DNA of 55,744 nt from the NCBI GenBank assembly GCA_012959465.1, contig DUDC01000334.1, positions 1 to 55,744 of the forward strand. Direction: 5' to 3'. Source of the stretch: Planctomycetaceae bacterium (lineage in GTDB: Bacteria; Planctomycetota; Planctomycetia; Pirellulales; Pirellulaceae). A program made the position numbers and the translations under genes. Every line of letters starts with the position of its first letter. Position 1 is the first letter of the stretch. The notes below the pieces were generated by a model that worked only from the letters and a program-made list of their open reading frames with translations, did no database searches and was not told where the DNA came from. This document shows positions 16,327 to 25,042 of the stretch, piece after piece.

Positions 16327-17175
16327 ATGAGTAACGTTGATGCGCAAGTTGACAATACAATCGACATTGTCACGCCGGAGAATATAGCGTTTCAGTATCG
16401 CATTGCCGGTCCATTCCGGCGGCTACCAGCTTTCATGCTGGATTTGTCGATTCGCTTTGCTGCCTTCTTCATTCTGATGATTGCACTGGCTCCGCTACAG
16501 ATTTTTAGCTCCGGAATCTCCACTGCTATGGGTTTTTTGGGCTTGTTCTTCATCGACTGGTTCTATGGGATGTACTTTGAAGCCTGTCACAATGGGCAGA
16601 CTCCCGGCAAGCGGCTGATGGGAATTCGCGTGCTGACCATTGACGGGCGACCCATCAATGCGATGCAAGCTGCCTTGCGGAACTTACTGCGTTACGCCGA
16701 CTTGATGCCAATGTTGTCTCCCGCCATGTTGATTGACGCTGCCTGGCCCAACATGAACATCTATCCTACCGGCCTGATTGGTCTGGTGGCCTGCGCATTC
16801 AGCCAACGATTTCAACGGCTGGGTGACTTGGTGTGCGGGACAATGGTGGTGGTGGAGGAGCGGTCATGGCTGATCGGCATCTTGGAGTTTGAAGATGTTC
16901 GCACGGCCCAGTTGGCCGAAGTGCTACCGCGTGATTTCGTCGTGCCGCGGTCGATGGCGCGAGCACTTGCGGCATACGTCGAGCGGCGGAAAAATTTCTC
17001 GCCGCCGCGACGCAACCAAGTTGCGGCCCATCTGGCTCAGCCCCTGCTGGAGCGTTTTGGATTGCCGGGCGACACCAGTTATGACCTGTTACTATGCGCC
17101 CTATACTACCGGACATTTGTTGCCGATTCGCCAGCAGAATCGAAAAGGGAATCGGAAATCATGGTGATCAACTGA
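16327..17175 (+). CDS. RDD-family membrane protein
   Basis: The product (282 aa) has an RDD domain in its first 185 residues: a first helix preceded by RRLPAFMLDLSIRF (the family's R...D motif), further helices around IFSSGISTAMGFLGLFFI and PTGLIGLVACAF, and TPGKRLMGIRV, typical of the family. A cytoplasmic tail of about 90 residues follows. ATG 16327 fits the domain start better than an upstream in-frame codon at 16291. It opens the seven-gene MoxR operon, with spacing of 35 bases to the SpoIIM gene. RDD proteins may move ions or small solutes, but the role within MoxR loci is unknown. Confidence 0.85.
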   Translation: MSNVDAQVDNTIDIVTPENIAFQYRIAGPFRRLPAFMLDLSIRFAAFFILMIALAPLQIFSSGISTAMGFLGLFFIDWFYGMYFEACHNGQTPGKRLMGIRVLTIDGRPINAMQAALRNLLRYADLMPMLSPAMLIDAAWPNMNIYPTGLIGLVACAFSQRFQRLGDLVCGTMVVVEERSWLIGILEFEDVRTAQLAEVLPRDFVVPRSMARALAAYVERRKNFSPPRRNQVAAHLAQPLLERFGLPGDTSYDLLLCALYYRTFVADSPAESKRESEIMVIN

Positions 17176-17210
17176 AAAAAACCACTGCGGCAGCACGGTG
17201 AGGAGCTATC

Positions 17211-18197
17211 TTGAAAGTTGCTGAACTACTAGAGCGGCGGAAGAAAAACTGGCGCGAGTTGGAAGAACTTTGTAACGCGATGTCGCGGTCCTCGAAGAGG
17301 CGACGGGACGCGGCGATGGTCTCCAAATTCGCCGCCCTGTATCGTGCTGCCTGCGCCGATCTGGCCTTGGCCGACGCTTATCAACTTCCTCCCAATACCG
17401 TGCAGTTTCTCCATTTGCTGGTCGGTCGAGCCCATAATCAGCTCTATCGCTCGCAGAGGTTTAATGTCAATCGCTGGCGACAAACTCTGCTCGAAGTCGT
17501 TCCACGGCAGATTTTCGAAGACCGTTGCGTGCAGGTCTGTTTTGTGCTTTTCTGGGGCATCTTCATTCTCTCTGCCTTCCTCGCTCAGTCGACCACCGTC
17601 TGGCCAGGCTATGCGGAACAAGTCATGTCGGCCGAGTTCATTGAACAGTTGGAATCGATGTTCGCCAACGAGATCAACGGCCGTCCGATGGACGCGGATT
17701 TTGCCATGGCGGGCTTCTACATCCTGCATAACACGGGGATCGGTCTGCAGTGTTTTGCCGGCGGGATCTTGGTTGTTCCGGGCATCTACATCACCGTTTC
17801 CAACGCCGCCCTACTCGGTGCATCGTTCGGGTATATGGCACGACCCGACGTCCCAGCTGGGGAGAACTTCTTTCACTTTGTGACCGCTCATGGACCCTTC
17901 GAGCTGACGGCGATTGTATTGGCCGCGGGTGCCGGCCTACGCATCGGTTGGTCGTGGATTCGCACCGACGGGCTCACGCGGCACGCCTCGCTACGCAAGG
18001 CTGGGCAGGAGGCAATGCCGGTAATGGGCGCTTCGATGGTGCTGTTCTTCTTTGCCGCATTGATTGAGGGATTCCTCTCACCCTCGGCAGCGCCCTACTA
18101 CATCAAAGCCATGGTGGCAATTGCCTCCAGCGCGCTGCTGATGGTCTATTTTGTCGTGTTGGGAATGCCGCGAAGGTCCCGTCATGCACTTCGATGA
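17211..18197 (+). CDS. SpoIIM-family (stage II sporulation protein M-like) membrane protein
   Basis: The product (328 aa) has an N-terminal soluble helical region (LLERRKKNWRELEELC, residues 5-20). It then carries four or five membrane helices, with the family segment NTGIGLQCFAGGILVVPGIY near residue 170. It starts with TTG at 17211 behind a good GAGGAG. The organism is not expected to sporulate; the family is common in MoxR/DUF58 loci of non-sporulating bacteria. The 3' end overlaps the next gene by 14 bases. Its function is unknown, probably as a membrane partner of the MoxR ATPase. Confidence 0.85.
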   Translation: MKVAELLERRKKNWRELEELCNAMSRSSKRRRDAAMVSKFAALYRAACADLALADAYQLPPNTVQFLHLLVGRAHNQLYRSQRFNVNRWRQTLLEVVPRQIFEDRCVQVCFVLFWGIFILSAFLAQSTTVWPGYAEQVMSAEFIEQLESMFANEINGRPMDADFAMAGFYILHNTGIGLQCFAGGILVVPGIYITVSNAALLGASFGYMARPDVPAGENFFHFVTAHGPFELTAIVLAAGAGLRIGWSWIRTDGLTRHASLRKAGQEAMPVMGASMVLFFFAALIEGFLSPSAAPYYIKAMVAIASSALLMVYFVVLGMPRRSRHALR

Positions 18198-19098
18198 AAC
18201 ACGTATCGCCATTCGCGAACGCAACGGAATCGAGGTCCTCGACCTTTCCGTGACGTTGTTGAGAGTGTTCTTGCGCCCGTGCCTGACGCTATTCATGATC
18301 GGGGCTGCGCCATTTATTGCCTGGAATTTCCTGCTGACGTACTGGATGCCCATACTCGACAATGATGCTGCCACAATCGACGTGGCCGGAACGGTTTGGC
18401 GATACCTTTGGGCACAGACGTTACTGGTTTTTATACAGGCTCCCCTTGCCGCCTCCTTCGTAACTTCATTCTTGGGCCGTGCCGCCTTCGACAGTGCTCC
18501 CAGCTACCGCGAAGTTCTCGCCGACGTAAGGCTCGCCGGCAGTAAGTTAATCTGGAGTATGGGAATCGTTCGATTGGCCTTCCCCGTCTCGCTGGCATTG
18601 CTGACACTAGACCGTGCGGGCCCTTTCCAAGCCAGAATGGAAATCGTCATGATGGGCACCGCCTGTTTGGTAGTGGCAGTGACGCGAATTGGTCGACCGT
18701 TTCTTCCGGAAATCATCATCCTGGAAAAGAACCCGTTCAGAACGACCGAACCAGATACCGTCACCGTCGTTCGCCGGAATCGCGAATTGCACTCACTCAA
18801 TTCGGGCGAACTCGTGGTACGATGGGCGACAACTTCGCTTGTCTGCCTGACGCTGTTTAGCTCAATTTACTTTACACTGCTCTTCCTGCAGGGCATGTTC
18901 TTCAATCTCTGGACGCAGAACTCGATATTCATGCTGTACATTGCCATTCCAACTGCCCTCTGGACCTCGGCATTGTTTGTGTCCCTCGCCCGTTACCTCA
19001 ATTACCTCGATCAGAGGATTCGGTATGAAGGCTGGGAAGTGGAACTAAAACTCAAAGCCGAAGGGCGTCGTCTCGTCGCGACACCGTTGGCCAAATAG
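18184..19098 (+). CDS. Hypothetical multi-pass membrane protein of the MoxR operon
   Basis: The product (304 aa) has four to five predicted membrane helices (for example VFLRPCLTLFMIGAAPFIAW and SLVCLTLFSSIYFTLLFL). I do not recognise a family. ATG 18184 lies inside the end of the SpoIIM gene, indicating translational coupling. Its position between SpoIIM and DUF4129 marks it as an integral part of this module. A transport or assembly role is only a guess. Confidence 0.75.
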   Translation: MHFDETRIAIRERNGIEVLDLSVTLLRVFLRPCLTLFMIGAAPFIAWNFLLTYWMPILDNDAATIDVAGTVWRYLWAQTLLVFIQAPLAASFVTSFLGRAAFDSAPSYREVLADVRLAGSKLIWSMGIVRLAFPVSLALLTLDRAGPFQARMEIVMMGTACLVVAVTRIGRPFLPEIIILEKNPFRTTEPDTVTVVRRNRELHSLNSGELVVRWATTSLVCLTLFSSIYFTLLFLQGMFFNLWTQNSIFMLYIAIPTALWTSALFVSLARYLNYLDQRIRYEGWEVELKLKAEGRRLVATPLAK

Positions 19099-19138
19099 CC
19101 AAAAAGAAGCGTGGCCAAGTGCTGGCCGAGCGATAAAA

Positions 19139-19930
19139 ATGAACTGGTGGAATTCGCCAATCCGAAACCAATTGCTGATCCGCTGCAGCCTCATTGTGCT
19201 GTTTTGGTCCGGTTCGTTGGTGCAGCCTCTGGCCGCTCAACAGATCTCTGGCAACGGGGTCAACGCGGGTAAAGATGCGTTTCGACGGTCCGCTCGCTAC
19301 CCGTGGTACGAACGGCAGACCGACGGCATTCGCCGCGTAAATGTCAAAACGCCGCCCGACATCGCCGGTAGCCGTGACTCGCGGTGGACCCCCGGCAAGC
19401 CACGTAATTTTAATTGGAACTTCAACTTTCTCGGCCAATTGATGCGGGGGATCATGTATGTTCTGCTTGCCACCTTGCTGATCGCGCTGATCATCGTTGT
19501 CGCTCGCGCGGCGAGTCATTCACAGCTCACCGAATTTCCCGATTCACCTTCACACGGGTTTGGTTTCGATGCGTCAAGGGTCGAGAAACTACCGTTCCAA
19601 TTGGAAGGTGGCGCCGTCGACCTGTTACCGATGGCGAAACAGTTTCGTGATCAGGGCGACTTTCGCAAAGCAATCATCTATCTCTTTAGCTACAAATTGC
19701 TTCGCCTCGACCAAGAGCGGTTGATTCGGCTCGCAAAGGGTAAAACAAACCGACAGTACCTTCGCGAACTGCGCACTCACCGACCGCTTCGATCGCTGGT
19801 CGAATTGACGATGGTCGCGTTCGAAGATGTTTTTTTTGGCGAGCACGACTTGGATCGCCAACGGTTTGAATCCTGCTGGTCTTCGTTAGACAAGTTTCAT
19901 CGTCTGGCCGTCCAGGAGGTGACCACTTGA
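19139..19930 (+). CDS. DUF4129 protein
   Basis: The product (263 aa) has an N-terminal signal or anchor segment (LLIRCSLIVLFWSGSLVQPLAA), an extracytoplasmic stretch of about 80 residues, and a transmembrane helix (IMYVLLATLLIALIIVVARA, about 104-123). A cytoplasmic DUF4129 domain with FRDQGDFRKAIIYLFSYKLL follows. That domain typically sits beside DUF4350, MoxR and DUF58, exactly as here. The stop overlaps the TTG start of the next gene. Function is unknown; it may tether the ATPase to the membrane. Confidence 0.85.
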   Translation: MNWWNSPIRNQLLIRCSLIVLFWSGSLVQPLAAQQISGNGVNAGKDAFRRSARYPWYERQTDGIRRVNVKTPPDIAGSRDSRWTPGKPRNFNWNFNFLGQLMRGIMYVLLATLLIALIIVVARAASHSQLTEFPDSPSHGFGFDASRVEKLPFQLEGGAVDLLPMAKQFRDQGDFRKAIIYLFSYKLLRLDQERLIRLAKGKTNRQYLRELRTHRPLRSLVELTMVAFEDVFFGEHDLDRQRFESCWSSLDKFHRLAVQEVTT

Positions 19931-21267
19931 AGTCCGTCGTCGCCTTCATTCTGAGCGGGCTAGCCTGCTGCGTCAGGCGTTTCACGAAAACGCCAAAACC
20001 CACGTCCGTCACCATCGAATGCTGTGCTGCCGTCGTGCTGTTGACGCTGCTCTCGACAGGATGTGACCAAGCGATCCATTCGCAGTATGGAACTCGGACA
20101 GGGAAACACAAAACCAGCGTCAACGGTACGGCCGTCTTTTCGGAGATGTTTGAATTGGCCGGCTACGATGTTTCATCGCGAAACTACATTTCCCGTCGAC
20201 TCGGCGATTTCGATGTGATCGTTTGGACACCCGACGACTTTGTACCGCCGAGCCTCGCCCAACGAATCAGTATTGAATCTTGGTTGTCACAGGGCAATCG
20301 AACACTCATATACGTCGGTCGTGACTATGATGCTCTTTCTCAATACTGGTCTGCCGCTGCTTCAGACGCTCCACCCGACCAGCAACTCGAGTTGTGGCGC
20401 CGGCGAGGGTATGCCAAGTCCTCTTTCGCCACGCAGCGAGATTCAATTCCCGATCAAGCGATGGCGAGATGGTTCATTGTGCGCGACCGAGGACAACGAG
20501 AGAAAGTTCGTGGACTGGTGGCCGAGGACCCGTCGTGGACAAGTGGAATCGATGCCGAAAAACTTGACATCGAGGTGCGAGCTTATCTTGATATTCCTAA
20601 GCAGAAGGATCTCGACTTGGCGTTGAAGGGACCCTCAACACAAGATCTCACCGACTACTCGGTGAACTTCGACAACTCGTTCGATGAGCTGATTTTTGAG
20701 GATGGCCAGCGGCAACAGACTTTGCCACGGTTCTTCAATGTCCTACTCGCCTCCAAGGCCGGTACGCCACTAGTCACCGAAATCCACGATTCAAGTTGGG
20801 GCGGTAGCAGGATCTTGGCAGTACCCAATGGTTCCTTCCTGCTAAACCTGCCGCTGGTCAACCACGAACATCGCAAACTGGCGCAGCGAATGATCGAAGA
20901 ATGCCAGGGTCGTCGTGTGGGCTTCCTCCATACGACACCGTCGGACCGCGATGCTCACTCGACCGCATCTGGCTCATTACCCGGGATTTCGGCATTGAGC
21001 AGTTGGCCGATCGGCATGATCATCGTTCATGCATTTTTGTTGGGCGTACTGCTCTGCTTTGCCTGGTTCCCGATCTTGGGACGACCAAGTGCGGGAGAGC
21101 AGCCTTCGACGACCGATTTCGGCAAGCACATTCAGGCGATCGGTTCTTTGCTGAGCCGAATTTCCGACCGGGAGCACGCCTACCGCGCCTTGGCCGAATA
21201 TCAGAAACAACGCGGTGTCAGCCACAAAGCAACGCCGGACACTTCACACGACTCTAAACCACAGTAG
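19927..21267 (+). CDS. DUF4350 protein, possible lipoprotein or anchored
   Basis: The product (446 aa) starts with TTG 19927, overlapping the previous stop (TTGA). Residues about 35-50 form a hydrophobic segment ending in LLSTGC, which could be a lipobox, but it lies unusually deep, so an uncleaved anchor is also possible. The extracytoplasmic domain (GTAVFSEMFELAGYDV; WLSQGNRTLIYVG) is the GATase-like DUF4350 fold. A second membrane helix (GMIIVHAFLLGVLLCFAWF) near residue 365 leads to a cytoplasmic tail. It is part of the MoxR module, with function unknown. Confidence 0.82.
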   Translation: MKSVVAFILSGLACCVRRFTKTPKPTSVTIECCAAVVLLTLLSTGCDQAIHSQYGTRTGKHKTSVNGTAVFSEMFELAGYDVSSRNYISRRLGDFDVIVWTPDDFVPPSLAQRISIESWLSQGNRTLIYVGRDYDALSQYWSAAASDAPPDQQLELWRRRGYAKSSFATQRDSIPDQAMARWFIVRDRGQREKVRGLVAEDPSWTSGIDAEKLDIEVRAYLDIPKQKDLDLALKGPSTQDLTDYSVNFDNSFDELIFEDGQRQQTLPRFFNVLLASKAGTPLVTEIHDSSWGGSRILAVPNGSFLLNLPLVNHEHRKLAQRMIEECQGRRVGFLHTTPSDRDAHSTASGSLPGISALSSWPIGMIIVHAFLLGVLLCFAWFPILGRPSAGEQPSTTDFGKHIQAIGSLLSRISDREHAYRALAEYQKQRGVSHKATPDTSHDSKPQ

Positions 21268-21275
21268 TCACACCG

Positions 21276-22535
21276 ATGAGCACGAATCCTACCTCCGACC
21301 AAACCATCGAATTCGCCTGTCAACAATGCGGACAAAAGCTGAAAATTGGCGATTCCGCAGGCGGGCATCAAGTGAAATGCCCAAAGTGCCAACTGGTGCA
21401 GCCAGTGCCGAGCCATTCGACGTCCGATCGCACCAATCCAACAAGTTCGGCGGTCACCATTCCATCGAATCGGCCCAGGCCGGCCGCGTCGACACACCCA
21501 CTGGACCAGGCTGCCGACTTGGCTGAACCGATCGAGAGCGTCTTCTCGGAGGCGGAACCCTCACCACGGCCAGTTTCGCGGGAAACACCCACTAAGAAGC
21601 TCTTTGACCGAATCGTCGACGAAATCGGCAAGGTCTACGTGGGGCAGGACGAGTTGGTTTTGGGTGCGCTGGTCGCCTTGTTTTCCAACGGGCACATCTT
21701 GATCGAGAGTGTACCGGGCCTTGGTAAGACACTCTTTGTGCGGGCACTTGGCAAGGTGCTCGGCTGTGAGTTTGGCCGGATTCAATTCACGGCCGATCTC
21801 ATGCCGTCGGATATTACGGGGGCGCCCATTTTCGATATGAAGACGCAGGAGTTTCGCTTTCGGCCCGGGCCAATATTCACGCAACTCCTGTTAGCCGACG
21901 AAATCAACCGTTCACCGGCGAAGACTCACGCTGCACTGTTAGAAATTATGCAAGAATATCGCGTGACGGTAGACGGCACGAGCCATCAGATTAAGCGGCC
22001 GTTCCTGGTGATGGCAACACAGAATCCGATTGAATCCGAAGGCACTTACAACCTACCGGAAGCTCAGTTGGATCGTTTCATGTTCAAACTGATCGTCGAT
22101 TACCCGTCAGAAACGGAGGAGGCTTCGGTATTGCGTCTCCATAGCCAGCAAGTCGATCTCACATACCGGCTGGAGAACGAGCTTGAGACCGTCACTTCCG
22201 CCGAAGAGATCTTGCAGATCACTCAAGCGTCAAGCGACGTTCATGTGGACGATAAGCTGATCGACTACGTGAACAAGTTGGTTCGCGAAACACGTCGCTG
22301 GCCCCAGTTTCACATGGGAGCTTCGCCGCGTGCGGGCATTGCCATGGTCCAGGCTGCTCGGACTTTGGCGGTCTTTAGTGGGCGAGATTACGCGGTTCCC
22401 GACGATGTCGTCCAAATCGCGCTGCCGGCCCTTCGCCACCGTGTGATCCTGACTGCTGAAGCGGAGGTCGAGGGCTACACGACGGATCAGTTACTCACTC
22501 AACTTCTCCGCTCCATTGAGGTGCCACGACTTTGA
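21276..22535 (+). CDS. MoxR-type AAA+ ATPase with N-terminal zinc ribbon
   Basis: The product (419 aa) carries a four-cysteine ribbon (C15, C18, C35, C38) ahead of a low-complexity linker of about 60 residues. The MoxR ATPase follows: Walker A is ESVPGLGKT (about 144-152), Walker B with sensor region is LLADEINRSPAKTHAALLE, and sensor 1 is MATQNP. MoxR ATPases act as chaperones or remodelling factors for vWA-domain partners. Here the partner is the DUF58 protein that overlaps by four bases. The added zinc ribbon is not part of the minimal family and may bind a protein or membrane partner. Confidence 0.93.
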   Translation: MSTNPTSDQTIEFACQQCGQKLKIGDSAGGHQVKCPKCQLVQPVPSHSTSDRTNPTSSAVTIPSNRPRPAASTHPLDQAADLAEPIESVFSEAEPSPRPVSRETPTKKLFDRIVDEIGKVYVGQDELVLGALVALFSNGHILIESVPGLGKTLFVRALGKVLGCEFGRIQFTADLMPSDITGAPIFDMKTQEFRFRPGPIFTQLLLADEINRSPAKTHAALLEIMQEYRVTVDGTSHQIKRPFLVMATQNPIESEGTYNLPEAQLDRFMFKLIVDYPSETEEASVLRLHSQQVDLTYRLENELETVTSAEEILQITQASSDVHVDDKLIDYVNKLVRETRRWPQFHMGASPRAGIAMVQAARTLAVFSGRDYAVPDDVVQIALPALRHRVILTAEAEVEGYTTDQLLTQLLRSIEVPRL

Positions 22536-23950
22536 GCCAGGAATTTCTCCAACACCAGATCGATCAAAGCCTGCAGTTCGTTTGGGTGTTGTTCGCCGCA
22601 CTTTGCATGCCTCTGATATGGCTTTATCTGTGGCGGCAAATCACTCCAACGCGACTGTACGTCGCGACGTTCATCGCTCCGTTTGCGACGGCGTTGGTCT
22701 TAATCGCCACACCAGTCGTCTTGCCAGTCATCATCTTGTGCGATTTGGTGTTGATTGTGGTCGGGTTGGTCGACGTATGGAGCCTGCCGCGTCGCCGCTC
22801 TTTTGCAGCAGCCAGACAATGTGTACGAATTGCTTCGCTGGGAAAGGCACACAAGGTTGAAATCGAAGTCGACAACCTGAGCAAACGAGATCAGCCGGTG
22901 ACAATTCGAGATGACGTCCCCGATGAATTGGTGGCTACTCCCGGTCAGTTCAACGTGAAACTGAAGGCCGAATCTCGCTCGAGTTTGATCTACGAATTTG
23001 CGGCACAGCGTCGTGGCGCCTATTTAATGGAAACGGTGCACCTCCGCTGTCAAAGTCGTTGGGGATTATGGCAACGTGATTTTGCCATTCCCGTCGAATC
23101 ACGAATTCACGTCTATCCCGATATGAAACAACTGTCTGAGTATGCGATCTTGGCTCGCACGAACCGCTTGAGTCTGCTGGGCGTGCGGAGGACTAGACGT
23201 GTTGGACAGGACCACGATTTTGAACGTCTTCGTGACTACACGTTGGACGACAACTACAAATTAATCGACTGGCGGAGCACGGCTCGACGAAACAAACTAA
23301 CGGTCAGAGACTACCAAACAAGCCAGAGTCAGCGGATCATTTTCTTGATTGACTGCGGCCGAATGATGACCAACGAGCACCAGGACCTCAACCTACTTGA
23401 CTACTCGTTCAATGCCATGCTAATGCTTAGTTTTGTGGCGCTGCGACAGGGCGACTCCGTCGGGCTGATCTGTTTCTCGGATGACATTCATAATTTTGTG
23501 CCTCCGCGAGGTGGGATGGGACAGATGAACCATCTGCTTCATGCTTCGTTCGATCGATTTCCCAAGCTCGTGGAATCTCGCTACGATCAAGCGTTCCTTT
23601 TCCTCGACTCGAATTGCAAGAAACGCTCACTCGTCGTGCTGATGACCAACGTGCTAGACGAGGTGAACGCTTTTCAAGTCCAACAGTATTTAGGCAACCT
23701 GGTCGGCAAACACCTGCCATTGGGTGTGCTGATTCGTGACCACTCCGTGTTCGCCAAAGCCGATATCGAAAACCCTCAGGGCACTGCATTCTACGAGGCG
23801 GCCGCGGCCGCTGAAATTCTGAATTGGCGGCATCAGGTCATCGGCGATTTGCAAAAACAGGGCGTTATGGCGTTGGATGCGTTTCCAGAATCTATGACCG
23901 CACCTCTCGTTAATCAGTACTTGGCCATAAAGGCTCGCCATCTGCTCTAG
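22532..23950 (+). CDS. DUF58 protein (vWA-like MoxR partner)
   Basis: The product (472 aa) has two N-terminal transmembrane helices (FVWVLFAALCMPLIWLYLW; FATALVLIATPVVLPVIIL). A soluble part then includes the DUF58 signature YTLDDNYKLIDWRSTARR (about residues 238-255) and a vWA-like segment (IIFLIDCGRMM). The TTG start overlaps the MoxR stop. DUF58 proteins are the usual clients or effectors of MoxR ATPases. It ends the operon, and a palindromic repeat follows. Confidence 0.88.
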   Translation: MSQEFLQHQIDQSLQFVWVLFAALCMPLIWLYLWRQITPTRLYVATFIAPFATALVLIATPVVLPVIILCDLVLIVVGLVDVWSLPRRRSFAAARQCVRIASLGKAHKVEIEVDNLSKRDQPVTIRDDVPDELVATPGQFNVKLKAESRSSLIYEFAAQRRGAYLMETVHLRCQSRWGLWQRDFAIPVESRIHVYPDMKQLSEYAILARTNRLSLLGVRRTRRVGQDHDFERLRDYTLDDNYKLIDWRSTARRNKLTVRDYQTSQSQRIIFLIDCGRMMTNEHQDLNLLDYSFNAMLMLSFVALRQGDSVGLICFSDDIHNFVPPRGGMGQMNHLLHASFDRFPKLVESRYDQAFLFLDSNCKKRSLVVLMTNVLDEVNAFQVQQYLGNLVGKHLPLGVLIRDHSVFAKADIENPQGTAFYEAAAAAEILNWRHQVIGDLQKQGVMALDAFPESMTAPLVNQYLAIKARHLL

Positions 23951-23993
23951 TGATTTGTTAGTTTCTTGATCTTCGGGTAGAGCTGAAGAGTTC

Positions 23994-24055
23994 GTAACGC
24001 GATGCGTCAGCGAGGGCTGCAGTTCGCGTCACCCCTCGCTGACGTTTCGGGTTAC
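23994..24055. repeat. Palindromic repeat after the MoxR operon
   Basis: CGTCAGCGAGGG (24005-24016) and CCCTCGCTGACG (24033-24044) form a perfect 12-base-pair stem with a 16-base loop. An outer GTAAC/GTTAC pair encloses it. No T-run follows, so it is more likely a dispersed repeat than an intrinsic terminator. Confidence 0.65.
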
Positions 24056-24071
24056 TAAGGAAGAACTGAAC

Positions 24072-24797
24072 ATGGAGACTGCTATGTTGTTGAACGACCG
24101 CCGCCTGCTCTGTTGGGGTCTCCTACTTCTATTGGGAACGACCGTCACTGCCGCAAATGCCCAAGAAGGTGAAGTAGAATCTGCGGCCGAGAAGAAGATC
24201 GAAAAACCGGCCGCCCTCAAGAAAGTCTCGCTCTTTGACGGCAAAGATCTTCGTGGCTGGAAGATCATCGAAAAATTCGACTTCGAGCGACATGGAAAAG
24301 TGCAAGTGAAAGACGGTGCCATCGTGTTAGGCGTTGGGGCGCCTGCCAGCGGCATCGCCATCGATCCCAAGATTCACAATTTTCCGAGGTCGAATTATGA
24401 AATGACGTTGGAAGCAAAACGAACTCAGGGTGACGATTTCTTTTGCGGAATCACTTTCCCTGTCGACAAAGCGTATTGCACTTTAGTTCTCGGCGGTTGG
24501 GGTGGCGGAACGGTTGGTCTATCCAACATTGACAACGCAGCTGCCGATGAAAACGAAACAACGAATTACATCAACTTCAAAAAGGACAAGTGGTACAAGA
24601 TCCGCCTAAGAGTCACCGACAAGGCGATCAATGTCTGGGTCGACAAGGAACACCTGATCGAATTGGATCGCAAGAAACACAAGTTCTCGATCTGGTGGGA
24701 GCAGGAACCCGTGCGTCCGTTCGGCTTCGCCAGCTGGTACACCGCTGCCGCTTATCGCAACATCCAACTGCAACGTTTGAAAAAAGAAGCCAATTAA
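24072..24797 (+). CDS. DUF1080 / 3-keto-disaccharide hydrolase-like secreted protein
   Basis: The product (241 aa) has a signal peptide (LLCWGLLLLLGTTVTAANA) and a concanavalin-like DUF1080 domain with SLFDGKDLRGWKI near residue 55 and NFPRSNYEMTLEAKR. This family is greatly expanded in planctomycetes, and some members act on 3-keto sugars. It lies 245 bases upstream of a sugar-type ABC transporter on the same strand, which is consistent with carbohydrate use. The intervening 24798-25042 region holds no gene I can support. Catalytic activity is not demonstrated by visible motifs. Confidence 0.82.
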   Translation: METAMLLNDRRLLCWGLLLLLGTTVTAANAQEGEVESAAEKKIEKPAALKKVSLFDGKDLRGWKIIEKFDFERHGKVQVKDGAIVLGVGAPASGIAIDPKIHNFPRSNYEMTLEAKRTQGDDFFCGITFPVDKAYCTLVLGGWGGGTVGLSNIDNAAADENETTNYINFKKDKWYKIRLRVTDKAINVWVDKEHLIELDRKKHKFSIWWEQEPVRPFGFASWYTAAAYRNIQLQRLKKEAN

Positions 24798-25042
24798 TCC
24801 CTTCCCATCTGTGGTGACGAAACCTGAACCGTCCCATGACGTCAGCGAAATGGAAAGATTCTGGCCTGTGCGATACCAGCACATCTTCTCGCCAGCTCGC
24901 TAAATGCCCATCACCACCTCAAAGAGGGGGCATCAATCCTCTTGGCAACTGGCCGGCGAGCAAGTGGAATGGTACAACGTGGTCTTCAAATGGGCGGACA
25001 AGTGGCACTATCGGTTCTTGAAGAAGCAACGGGAGTTCGAAG

